Assembly (NCBI GenBank): GCA_052390415.1
Contig: JBQTGY010000032.1
Span: forward strand, 1 to 64,000
Direction of reading: 5' to 3'
DNA: 64,000 bases
Source of the DNA: JANNWF01 sp052390415
Lineage (GTDB): Bacteria; Pseudomonadota; Gammaproteobacteria; Xanthomonadales; Xanthomonadaceae
Shown here: positions 35,839-45,882 of the stretch, in pieces
How the letters are laid out: the number at the start of each line of letters is the position of its first letter
How positions within the stretch are numbered: the stretch's first letter is position 1
The notes under the pieces: generated by a model
What the model was told of the DNA's origin: nothing
Seen by the model: only the letters and a program-made list of their open reading frames with translations
The model's database searches: none
Program-made: the position numbers and the translations under genes

Positions 35839-37226
35839 CAGGCGTTGGCCTGCGGGTTGAGGGACACTCGCTCCAAGTGCTCGGGCACCCGGCACGCCCA
35901 GCCGAGCTCGCGCGCGATCCGACCGCGCAGTGTGTCGGCCGCATCGGGTTCGCCATGCGTGATGTAGGTGATCTCCGGCGGCGGCGCCGCGCCCAGCCAG
36001 GCCAGCAACTCCTCGCTGTCGGCGTGCCCAGAGAAGCTTTCCATCGCCACCACTTCGGCGTTGATCGGAACGCTCTGGCCAAAGATGCGCAGGGTTCGAT
36101 CACCCCGGATCAAGGCCGCGCCGCGCGTGCCTCCTGCCTGGTAGCCCGCCAGCAGGATCGCGTTGCGCGAATCCTGGCCGAAGGCCTGTAGATGATGCAG
36201 AACCCGCCCGCCAGACAACATGCCGCTGGCCGAGATGATGATCATGGGGCCACGCTGCCGGTTGAGGGCCTTGGACTCTTCGGCGCTGCGCACCATCGTT
36301 GCCAACTCATACATGGCGTGGCACTCGGCGTCAGTGACATGGTGCTCGTCGTGGTGCCGGTGGTAGAGGTCTGTGGCATTGATCGCCATCGGGCTGTTGA
36401 GATAGACCGGCACGCGAGGGATCTCACCACGCTGACGCAGCCGTGCGATATGCAGCATCAGACCCTGCGCCCGACCAACAGCGAATGCTGGAATGACAAT
36501 GACACCTCCGCGAGCGGCCACGCGCTTGATCACGGGCGCCAGTTCGGCCTCGGCGTCGGCGACGGGATGACGACGATTTCCGTAGGTGGACTCGCAGACC
36601 AGCAGGTCGGCGCCCTCGAACGGAGCCGGCGCGCGCATCAGGGAATCCGTGGCCCGGCCGAGATCGCCGGTGAAATGAAGGCGCTGTCCGTCGATGTTCA
36701 GCGCGATCTGGGCAGCGCCCAGGATATGGCCGGCGGGAAGGAAGCGCGCGCTGATGCCCGGTGCCAGCACCTGCGTCTCGCCGAATGGCCGGCCCTCGAA
36801 GCGCTTCAGGCAAGCCATCGCATCGGCTTCCGTGTACAGCGGTAGCGGCTCCGCGTGCTTGGAGTAGCCCTTCCTCTTTGCGTAGCGTGCATCTTCCTCC
36901 AGCAGGTGGCCGCTGTCGGGAAGCAGCAATTGGCTGAGCTCGTAAGTCGCCTGCGTGCAGAGGATTCGGCCGTTGAAGCCCTGCTTGACCAGGGCGGGCA
37001 AGTAACCGGCATGGTCGAGGTGCGCATGGGTGAGCAGCACGGTGTCGATCGAAGCGGGCGCGACCGGAAACGCAGCCCAGTTTCGTTCCCGAAGCTGCTT
37101 GTAGCCCTGAAACAGGCCGCAATCCACCAAAATGCGCTGCCCCGCAGCTTCGATCAGGTATCGGGAGCCGGTTACGGTTCCGGCTGCACCGAGGAAACGG
37201 AGCGAGCGCATCGATGAGGATGTCAT
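35838..37226 (-). CDS. Beta-CASP metallo-beta-lactamase RNA hydrolase
   Basis: A 462-residue MBL-fold enzyme with beta-CASP and RNA-specificity regions. Visible marks are LTHAHLDHAGYLP (zinc motif), FTGDLGR, CESTYGNRRHP, IIISASGMLSGGRVLHHL and SFSGHADSEELLAWL. This family includes RNA endo- and exonucleases. An ATG at 37226 with AAGGA at about -12 is used; ATG at 37211 is possible. It is the first gene of the minus-strand metabolic group, coupled by one base to the AMP phosphorylase, suggesting that RNA breakdown feeds nucleotides to the next enzyme (inference). Confidence 0.9.
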   Translation of the reverse strand: MTSSSMRSLRFLGAAGTVTGSRYLIEAAGQRILVDCGLFQGYKQLRERNWAAFPVAPASIDTVLLTHAHLDHAGYLPALVKQGFNGRILCTQATYELSQLLLPDSGHLLEEDARYAKRKGYSKHAEPLPLYTEADAMACLKRFEGRPFGETQVLAPGISARFLPAGHILGAAQIALNIDGQRLHFTGDLGRATDSLMRAPAPFEGADLLVCESTYGNRRHPVADAEAELAPVIKRVAARGGVIVIPAFAVGRAQGLMLHIARLRQRGEIPRVPVYLNSPMAINATDLYHRHHDEHHVTDAECHAMYELATMVRSAEESKALNRQRGPMIIISASGMLSGGRVLHHLQAFGQDSRNAILLAGYQAGGTRGAALIRGDRTLRIFGQSVPINAEVVAMESFSGHADSEELLAWLGAAPPPEITYITHGEPDAADTLRGRIARELGWACRVPEHLERVSLNPQANA

Positions 37227-37348
37227 GGGTGAATTCCTTGAAAGGGTGAGGAGAGTCCGCTTCGGCCGCTCGGATGACTGGGCGCTCGCGGCGTCTTGCC
37301 CGGCCATGGCGTCCGGGGCAGAGACGCTCCGCCTCGAACGCCGGTCCA

Positions 37349-37756
37349 TTAGCGCCTTACCAGCTCGACGGTGTCGTTGACCTGGGGTTCGCCATCCACC
37401 ACCTCGGCCGTTGCGTAGTGCTCATCGAACAACGAGGTGATGCGCACGCTGCCAACCGCTTCGCGGCGGAAGCGCGGCGACGGACTCTTGTGTTGATGGC
37501 CGACGCGCGTGTGGCGGACCACGTCGAGCTGCTGGCCGACTTCGGCGCCATCCCGCTTTCCGATGCAGACGACCAGGCTGCCAGCCTCGGCCTCCAGGAT
37601 CTGACCGCGCATCAGGACCTCGTGCTTGAAGCCGCCTTCGGCGGCGTGCGCTGTTCCTGCCAGTGCGAGCATCAAGGCCAGCGGGGTGAGCAGCCGACGG
37701 GCGCGTCCGCGCAGAATCGAGGCCGTACGGCATTGCAAAGAGGATGCGATATTCAC
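37349..37756 (-). CDS. Secreted hypothetical protein in the copper ATPase operon
   Basis: A 135-residue protein beginning at a GTG at 37756 with an AAGGAG site; the start overlaps the ATPase stop by 4 bases. A signal peptide ends ALAGTAHA. The mature 90 residues have MRGQILEAEAGSLVVCIG, GAEVGQQLDVVRH, VGSVRITSLFDEHYATAEVV and VNDTVELVRR, which look like beta strands of a small barrel. It has one Cys. No family could be named; it is the last gene of the MerR-led copper unit. Confidence 0.72.
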   Translation of the reverse strand: MNIASSLQCRTASILRGRARRLLTPLALMLALAGTAHAAEGGFKHEVLMRGQILEAEAGSLVVCIGKRDGAEVGQQLDVVRHTRVGHQHKSPSPRFRREAVGSVRITSLFDEHYATAEVVDGEPQVNDTVELVRR

Positions 37757-40137
37757 GAGTGAGACTCCTTGGGCACAGGGGGAGGAAACTGGGTAGCGGC
37801 AGCGACCGCTTCCAGGGGCAAGCGCTTCAACAACAGCGCGTTGACGGCGACGATCACCGAACTGCCGGACATCGACAGCGCGGCGATTTCGGGTGACAAC
37901 ACAAAGGGATAGAGCACGCCGGCGGCAAGCGGGAAGGCGAGGACGTTGTAGCCCACCGCCCACGCCAGGTTCTGGTGCATCTTGCGCAGCGTTCCGCGCG
38001 CAATCGTGATGGCCCGCACCACGTCGTAGGGGTCGCTGCGCATCAGCACCGTGTCGGCGCTCTCGATCGCCACGTCGGTGCCGGCGCCGATCGCAAAACC
38101 GACTTCCGCCTGCGTCAGGGCGGGCGCGTCGTTGACGCCATCGCCGACCATGCCGACTTTGAGGCCCTGCGTCTGCAGCTTCCGGACCTCGGCTGCCTTG
38201 TCGCCCGGGAGGACATCGGCCAGCACGATGTCGATGCCGAGGTCGGCGGCGACGCGCTCGGCGGTGGGACGGTTGTCGCCGGTAATCATGGCGACCTTGA
38301 CGCCGCGGCGATGCAACTCGTCGATGGTTGCCCGCGACGTCGGGCGAATCGCATCCGCGATGGCGATGACGCCGACCAGCCGACGATCCACGGCGACATA
38401 GATCACGGTGCGTCCGCCGCCCTTGAGTTGCTCGGCCTCGGCTTCGAGGTCGCCCAGCGGCACGCCCTCGGCGGTCATCAACAGCCGGTTACCCAAGTGG
38501 ACCCAACGATCGCCCACGCGACCCTTCGCGCCCTGGCCGTCGACGTTGGTGTAATCGGTGGCGCGGTCGGCGACGCTGCCTGCGTGCTTGAGGATGGCTT
38601 GCGCCAGCGGATGCTCGGAGTGCGTCTCCACGGCCGCTGCAATGTCGATCAGCGCGGCCTCATCCCAGCCCGGCGCGGGCACCACCTGCACCACATCGGG
38701 TTGACCGAGGGTCAGGGTGCCGGTCTTGTCGAAAACCACAACGTCCAGGCGCGCGGTCTGTTCGATCGCTTCGGCGTGCTTGAACAGAATGCCGTGGCGG
38801 GCGCCGAGGCCGGTACCGATCATGATCGCCATCGGCGTCGCCAGGCCCAGCGCGTCCGGGCAGGCGATAACGAAGACGGTGATGGTCAGGGTCAGCGCGA
38901 ACAGCAGGGTTTGCCCAAACCACCAGAACCAGACCGCAAAGGTCAGCAGGCCGATCACGATGGCGACCAACACCAGCCATTGCGATGCGCGATCGGCCAA
39001 CAGTTGCGCGGGAGCCTTGGAGTTCTGCGCCTCCTGTACCAGCTTGATGATCTGCGCCAGCGCGGTATCGGCGCCCACCTTGGTCGCTCGGTAGGTGAAC
39101 GCTCCGCTGCGGTTGATGCTGGCACCCACCACCTTGTCGCCCGGCGCTTGCTTGACCGGCATCGATTCGCCGGTCAGCATCGACTCGTCGACCTGGGACT
39201 GGCCCTCCATCACCTCGCCGTCGACCGGGATCTTCGCGCCTGGCCGCACCACCACCAGATCCCCGACCTGCACGTCGTCGGTCGCGATCTCCACGTCCTG
39301 ATTGTTCCGCCTGACCACGGCCCGCGGAGGAGAAAGCTTGAGTAGCGCCTTCATCGCATCGGAAGCACCGGCGCGGGCACGCATCTCCAGCCAGTGGCCG
39401 AGCAGGATGAAAGTCAGCAAGACCGAGGACGCTTCGTAGAAGTTGGGCCCTTCGAACAGAAACGTCGCGCCCAGACTGAAGCCATAGCCCGTGCCCACGC
39501 TGAGCAGGACCAGTACCGCCATGTCGAGCACGCCCCGTCGCAGCGAGCGTATCGCTGCGGCAAAGAACGGCCAGCCCGGATACAGGACTGCGCCGCTGGC
39601 CAGCAGCCACAACCAGACGTTCTCGGCCAGCCCAAATGGCGTCGGGGGCGGAGTCATCATGCCCATCGGAGACCAGATGAACAGTGGAACGGCGAAGATC
39701 AGCGCGATCACGAAGCGCCGCCGCATGTCACGGGCGGCAGCGTGCAGGTCGGCGCCGTGGTGCATGCCCTCGTGTGCGTCTGCACTCGCCTGGTGCGCGG
39801 AGTGCGCCGGCGGATGTCGGCCCTGCATTTCGCGTGTTGCCGGAACTGCCGGTCGATTGCTGCTGGGCTGCGCGTGGTGTGCGTGATCCTCGTGGCCTCG
39901 GTCAGCCTCTGGCCGGGCCGAGCGGCAGGCGAATCCGCAACTGCGGATGGCGGCGCTGATTTGCTCGGGGCGCACACCGTCGCGCGCATAGGTCACGCGC
40001 AACGTACCGGCCGCGAAATTGGCATCGGCCGCCTTCACTCCGGGTAGTTTTGCGATGGTCGCGACCAGGGTGCGCGCGCAGCCTTCGGAGAGCATGTCGC
40101 CGATCGGCCAGATCCTGCTCGCCACGGTCGCACTCAT
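37753..40137 (-). CDS. Copper P1B-type ATPase with CPD motif
   Basis: A 794-residue heavy-metal ATPase. The N-terminus resembles an HMA fold but carries DMLSEGCART, with Ser in place of the first metal Cys, so it is a degenerate site. A His-rich linker follows (HEDHAHHAQ, MHHGADLH), with eight transmembrane helices. The phosphorylation loop DKTGTLTLGQP is near 465 and TGES (VDESMLTGESMP) is present. The TM6 motif is ACPDALGLATP near 425, where copper pumps usually have CPC. GDGVNDAPAL completes the hinge. It is in one operon with a MerR regulator, DUF2933 and an ICMT-like protein. Substrate copper is inferred from context. Confidence 0.92.
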   Translation of the reverse strand: MSATVASRIWPIGDMLSEGCARTLVATIAKLPGVKAADANFAAGTLRVTYARDGVRPEQISAAIRSCGFACRSARPEADRGHEDHAHHAQPSSNRPAVPATREMQGRHPPAHSAHQASADAHEGMHHGADLHAAARDMRRRFVIALIFAVPLFIWSPMGMMTPPPTPFGLAENVWLWLLASGAVLYPGWPFFAAAIRSLRRGVLDMAVLVLLSVGTGYGFSLGATFLFEGPNFYEASSVLLTFILLGHWLEMRARAGASDAMKALLKLSPPRAVVRRNNQDVEIATDDVQVGDLVVVRPGAKIPVDGEVMEGQSQVDESMLTGESMPVKQAPGDKVVGASINRSGAFTYRATKVGADTALAQIIKLVQEAQNSKAPAQLLADRASQWLVLVAIVIGLLTFAVWFWWFGQTLLFALTLTITVFVIACPDALGLATPMAIMIGTGLGARHGILFKHAEAIEQTARLDVVVFDKTGTLTLGQPDVVQVVPAPGWDEAALIDIAAAVETHSEHPLAQAILKHAGSVADRATDYTNVDGQGAKGRVGDRWVHLGNRLLMTAEGVPLGDLEAEAEQLKGGGRTVIYVAVDRRLVGVIAIADAIRPTSRATIDELHRRGVKVAMITGDNRPTAERVAADLGIDIVLADVLPGDKAAEVRKLQTQGLKVGMVGDGVNDAPALTQAEVGFAIGAGTDVAIESADTVLMRSDPYDVVRAITIARGTLRKMHQNLAWAVGYNVLAFPLAAGVLYPFVLSPEIAALSMSGSSVIVAVNALLLKRLPLEAVAAATQFPPPVPKESHS

Positions 40138-40781
40138 CGGACGGGATCCATCACGCGGCGACCCGGCACGAAGCGCGGCACGCTGGCCATGTAGTGCCGG
40201 TACTCATCCCCGAATCGCGTCAGGCTGTCGCGCTCCTCGGCCTTGGCGAGGCGAGCGTAGACCCAAACAAGCACCGGATACATGGCCAGCGTGAGCAGGG
40301 TCGGCCACTGCAGCAGGAAGCCGGTCATGATCAGAAAGAAGCCGACGTACTGGGGGTGCCGGATGCGCGCATACGGGCCCTCGCGCGCCACCCGGCCCTC
40401 GCGCTGCGCACGGTAAAGCACCGGCCACGCCACCGAGAGCAACCAGAAGCCGCCGCCGATCAGGGCGAAGCTGGCGATATGGAACGGCCCGAAGTGCGGA
40501 TTCATCCGCCAGCCGAACATCATCTCGAAGATGTGGCCCGCGTCATGAGTGAGCCAGTCGACCTGCGGAAACTGCGACGAGAGCCAACCCGAGAGCAGGA
40601 ACAACGTGAGCGGAAAGCCGTACATCTCGGCGAACAGAGCCACGATGAAGGCCGAGTACAGTCCGAAGCTGCGCCAGTCGCGGGCGTTCAGCGGTTTGTA
40701 GAAGCTCCAGGCGAAGAAGATGAAGAAGGCGGCGTTGAGGATCGCCAAGGTCCACAGGCCATAGCCGGGTATCGCGCTCAT
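40134..40781 (-). CDS. Isoprenylcysteine-carboxyl-methyltransferase-like membrane protein
   Basis: A 215-residue protein with five or so hydrophobic helices. The C-terminal half has GPYARIRHPQYVGFFLIM and FGDEYRHYMASVPRF, typical of the ICMT/phospholipid methyltransferase superfamily, which methylates membrane-embedded substrates with SAM. The substrate is unknown. It overlaps the copper ATPase start by 4 bases and is preceded by the DUF2933 gene, so it is part of the MerR-led unit. Confidence 0.83.
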   Translation of the reverse strand: MSAIPGYGLWTLAILNAAFFIFFAWSFYKPLNARDWRSFGLYSAFIVALFAEMYGFPLTLFLLSGWLSSQFPQVDWLTHDAGHIFEMMFGWRMNPHFGPFHIASFALIGGGFWLLSVAWPVLYRAQREGRVAREGPYARIRHPQYVGFFLIMTGFLLQWPTLLTLAMYPVLVWVYARLAKAEERDSLTRFGDEYRHYMASVPRFVPGRRVMDPVR

Positions 40782-40784
40782 GGG

Positions 40785-41075
40785 TCAGCCCTCACGTGGA
40801 GCGTTGGCGGCATCCTTGCCGGTGGATGAGTCGTGACTGCCGTGACTGCCGTGACCGCGGTGCATGAACATATGGAGCAACGGACACGCCAGGATGATCA
40901 GATAGGGCAACCAACCAAGGCCACCGAGCAGATGCGCCCGATGCTCGGTCCAAAGGAAATACGCGGCGATGGCAAGGAAGGCCCAGAAGACCCAACGCAA
41001 CGACGATCGTTGCGGCGGTGTCGAAGGCGTCGACGTCATGCGGGAGTCGGAGTCGAGATCGGTGTGCGTGTGCAT
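40785..41075 (-). CDS. DUF2933-like small membrane protein with His tail
   Basis: A 96-residue protein. The ATG at 41075 has GGAGG before it. It has an N-terminal HTHTD stretch, two short helices (LRWVFWAFLAIAAYFLW and GWLPYLIILACPLLHMFMH) and the His-rich ending HRGHGSHGSHDS. The CPLLHMFMH segment is typical of DUF2933, a family found with copper and other metal efflux genes. It probably binds metal near the membrane (inference). It follows merR-like 41093-41617 by 17 bases. Confidence 0.8.
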   Translation of the reverse strand: MHTHTDLDSDSRMTSTPSTPPQRSSLRWVFWAFLAIAAYFLWTEHRAHLLGGLGWLPYLIILACPLLHMFMHRGHGSHGSHDSSTGKDAANAPREG

Positions 41076-41092
41076 GGAATCCTCCGTCGGAA

Positions 41093-41617
41093 TCACTTAG
41101 CTAGTGGTTTGGCTCTGGACCGGCGCCGAGCAGCTGCGGGGCTCGCTTCGTCCGGCTCGGTTTCGATGAGGCGACATACATCGTCGCCGCTCGGGACATG
41201 GTCCGGGTGGCGGCGCCATCGGCGCGTGGCGCGGCTCATGCGCTCGAACATCTGCATCATTTCGGTCAACTGCTGGCCGATCAGCGGCAGTCGCGCATCG
41301 AGGATCTGCCGGACGCGTGGGCACGGTGCCTGACCACGGTGCGCGTCATGGATGAAGCTGCGGATCTCGCTGAGGGAGAAGCCGAGCCGCTGTGCGCGGC
41401 GCACGAAGCGCAGCCGGGCATGCGCACTGCGATCGAACAGCCGATACCCGTTGGCGGCGACCTGGCTTGGTACCAACAGTCCTTCACGCAGGTAGTAGCG
41501 CACCGCATGCACGGTCTCGTCGGCGGCATCGGCCAGCTGACTCAAGGTCAGCAGTCCGGCTTCAGTGGGCCGCCGAGGCGCCGGGGATACCTTGAGGCCG
41601 GAATGCATACGCTTCAT
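41093..41617 (-). CDS. MerR-family regulator of the copper ATPase operon
   Basis: A 174-residue regulator. The DNA-binding part is LLTLSQLADAADETVHAVRYYLREGLL at about residues 22-48, then LRFVRRAQRLGFSLSEIRSFI. The effector region carries APCPRVRQIL near residue 97 and a second Cys in DDVCRLIE, a pattern unlike CueR. It is basic at the C-terminus. A 19-base-spacer MerR promoter lies right before the ATG, so it is autoregulated and likely leaderless. It is the first gene of the unit with DUF2933, ICMT-like, ATPase and secreted protein. Confidence 0.88.
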   Translation of the reverse strand: MKRMHSGLKVSPAPRRPTEAGLLTLSQLADAADETVHAVRYYLREGLLVPSQVAANGYRLFDRSAHARLRFVRRAQRLGFSLSEIRSFIHDAHRGQAPCPRVRQILDARLPLIGQQLTEMMQMFERMSRATRRWRRHPDHVPSGDDVCRLIETEPDEASPAAARRRSRAKPLAK

Positions 41618-41623
41618 GCAAGC

Positions 41624-41654
41624 ACCGTAAACCTATGTGTTGCTCGCAGGTCAA
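41624..41654 (-). promoter_or_regulatory. MerR-type promoter, 19-base spacer
   Basis: On the minus strand TTGACC (41649-41654) and TACGGT (41624-41629) are separated by 19 bases, the long spacer that MerR proteins untwist. The -10 ends 6 bases before the ATG at 41617, so the transcript would start at the coding start. Confidence 0.7.
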
Positions 41655-41810
41655 GCTGCAGAACCATGCGACGGTTGAGGTCGCATGCAACGCGCGTCGC
41701 GTTGTCTGCCTTGAGCTACGGCGGAACGATCTGGCCGCTGCGCGAAAGGAAGATGCTCGCGCAGGGTTCGGGAGACGGGCGACAGCGCGCCCGCTGCACT
41801 GGCAGCGCGA

Positions 41811-42215
41811 CTAGATCAGCAACAGCGGCGTGGGATGGGCAGTAGGCCCGTGCCGCTTCTCGAAGGGTTCGCGGAAGCAGCGAGCGATGATCGGCTGTGC
41901 GCCGGAAGCACCCATGCGCGGAAACGGCATGCCAGTCGGCAACGCCAAAAGCGGGGGTACGCGAGAACTTTCGTGACTCTGGTCGCCCTGGCTGCAGTGC
42001 GCTGCGCAGACCGCAACATCCGCGTCAGGTGCCGCGCGCTCGGCAGGGTCGTGACACCCGAGCTTTTGCTCGGCCGCCGCCGGCGGCGTGCCCAAACTGG
42101 ACAGTGCGTGCATGCAAAGCCCGTGACCGGCAATGGCCACCTGCGTCCATAGCATCCCGAACAGCGCCAGCATGGCGATGCGGGAGTGCGAACGGCGGTG
42201 CAAAGAACGGCCCAT
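41811..42215 (-). CDS. Small secreted Cys/His protein, paralogue of the cus-head protein
   Basis: A 134-residue protein with a basic N-terminus and a signal-like helix (IAMLALFGMLWTQVAIAG). The mature part has LGCHDPAERA, VAVCAAHCSQGDQSHESSR and ends PTPLLLI. It is paralogous to the protein at 19798-20193. There is no Shine-Dalgarno sequence. A perfect FNR box is centred 41.5 bases upstream of the ATG with TATGGT as -10, which would put the start of transcription on the A of the ATG. It lies 193 bases before the MerR-led copper ATPase operon on the same strand. A metal-sensing or chaperone role is inferred. Confidence 0.72.
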   Translation of the reverse strand: MGRSLHRRSHSRIAMLALFGMLWTQVAIAGHGLCMHALSSLGTPPAAAEQKLGCHDPAERAAPDADVAVCAAHCSQGDQSHESSRVPPLLALPTGMPFPRMGASGAQPIIARCFREPFEKRHGPTAHPTPLLLI

Positions 42216-42221
42216 AAAACA

Positions 42222-42263
42222 ACCATACGCCGATCGCAATGCTGGTTAATTGATTCAGATCAA
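42222..42263 (-). promoter_or_regulatory. Class II FNR/ANR-type promoter for small secreted protein
   Basis: TTGATTCAGATCAA (42250-42263) perfectly matches TTGAT-N4-ATCAA. TATGGT (42222-42227, minus strand) is at the -10 place expected for a box centred at -41.5, and the predicted start is the ATG at 42215. The box overlaps the stop codon of the upstream gene at 42260. Confidence 0.72.
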
Positions 42264-42784
42264 TCGGCCGACGAACTTCTCGGATCATGGTCGCAATCCG
42301 CAGCGGTGCGCAGCGCCTCCAATGTGTGGCCCATTCTTCGACGCAGGATCAGCAGTGCGAGGGTAGGAACGAAAATCCACTGCAGCACGGGGCTCAGCCC
42401 CAGGCCAAGCAGAGGAAGCGTCGGCATCAGATCGCTATAGGCCCAGCGTGCGAGCCATTCGGTGCTTGCCCATTCGAATGCCGCCGTCACCATCAGCCCA
42501 GCAGCCACGATCAGGACCGAGAGCGGCAGAACGCGTCGCAGAGGGCTCACCACCGCGGCCAAGGCCAGACTCGCGAAACTTGCTGCGAGCGCGATGCCCG
42601 CGTCACCCAGCGTGCAGTGTGCGGCCGCCCGCAGACTGCCCGCGACGCCTTGTTCATTCCAGATTGTGTAGAGCGGCAACTGTGCCACTTCCCAGATGGC
42701 AAACATGGGCAGTGTCACCGCCACGTACCACAGCACGAATGTCAGGCGGATGTGGATCCGTCGGAGCCATGCTGGTCGTTCCAT
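42260..42784 (-). CDS. Four-helix membrane protein, paralogue of the protein at 27814
   Basis: A 174-residue membrane protein with an AGGAGG site before the ATG. It repeats the family blocks IWEVAQLPLYTIW, AHCTLGDAGI, FEWASTEWLARWAYSD and LPLLGLGLSPVLQW. It shares these with 27814-28332 at the same spacing. A soluble Cys/His/Asp-containing tail follows (ADCDHDPR). It lies just upstream of the FNR-box gene at 41811-42215. Function unknown; the conserved Glu and His-Cys could bind metal or haem (inference). Confidence 0.8.
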   Translation of the reverse strand: MERPAWLRRIHIRLTFVLWYVAVTLPMFAIWEVAQLPLYTIWNEQGVAGSLRAAAHCTLGDAGIALAASFASLALAAVVSPLRRVLPLSVLIVAAGLMVTAAFEWASTEWLARWAYSDLMPTLPLLGLGLSPVLQWIFVPTLALLILRRRMGHTLEALRTAADCDHDPRSSSAD

Positions 42785-42994
42785 TTCTGCTGCCTCCTGA
42801 TGGACATGACATGAGCACGATCACCTCGGTCGAGTCCTTCGCCGTGTACGTGCGCTCTCACGGTGCCCGAGGTTGACGGCTCGTGCTAGCCGCGGGCCGG
42901 CGATGTGACGTCACGCCCAGCCGGCTTCCGCCCGCGGCTGCAAGCGTGTGACCGGAGTCTTCGCCTGTCCCAAATCGTTCGTAAGCATCAGGGC

Positions 42995-43026
42995 TTGACT
43001 CCGGACCCAGGTCCATACTTCAGACT
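42995..43026 (+). promoter_or_regulatory. MerR-type promoter with 20-base spacer for the cueR-like operon
   Basis: TTGACT (42995-43000) is followed after 20 bases by CAGACT (43021-43026), and the spacer contains the dyad GGACC-CA-GGTCC. A 20-base spacer is known from ZntR-type promoters. It drives the regulator and the ATPase together, so the unit would be self-regulated. The -10 is weak, as expected for a MerR-activated promoter. Confidence 0.6.
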
Positions 43027-43049
43027 GGCTCCCCCAATGGAGAACGGGC

Positions 43050-43450
43050 ATGTCCAGTTTGAGCATCGGCCAGCTTGCCAAACAGGCTGGCGTCGCCATC
43101 GACACGGTGCGCTACTACGAGCGTAACGCCTTGCTGCCACCCGCCGGGCGCTTGGCCTCCGGCTATCGCCGCTATGGCACGACCGAACTGAAGCGACTGC
43201 GCTTCATTCGGCGTTCCAAGGCCTTGGGATTCTCGCTGGATGACGTGCGCGAACTGCTTGCGTTGAGCGATGAGCACGACATCGCCAAAGTCAAGCGCGC
43301 GGCCGAGCGCAAGCTCGGCGATATCGCCCAGCGCATCGAAGAACTCGAACGCATCCGCGCTGGCCTCAACACCCTCGTCGCCGCTTGTCCAGGGCATGGA
43401 CGTGCCGAGGCCTGCCCGATCCTTAACGCCCTCACACTGGAGCAAGCACC

Positions 43451-43454
<4 letters not shown>
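43050..43454 (+). CDS. CueR/HmrR-like MerR-family metal regulator
   Basis: A 134-residue MerR-family activator. The helix-turn-helix is LSIGQLAKQAGVAIDTVRYYERNALL, the dimer helix is EHDIAKVKRAAERKLGDIAQ, and the metal loop is ACPGHGRAEACPIL with Cys113 and Cys122, like the CueR loop but one residue longer. It senses Cu(I) or a similar ion by inference. A GGAGAA site precedes the ATG. Its stop overlaps the ATPase start by 4 bases, so both are one unit. Confidence 0.92.
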
Positions 43455-45880
<2,426 letters not shown>

Positions 45881-45882
45881 AC

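Noticed and set aside
42811..42876. A 21-residue plus-strand frame (MSTITSVESF and onward) in the gap before the CueR-like gene
   Set aside because: Looked similar in length to the peptide at 20309, but the sequences are unrelated and it is not coupled to any gene.
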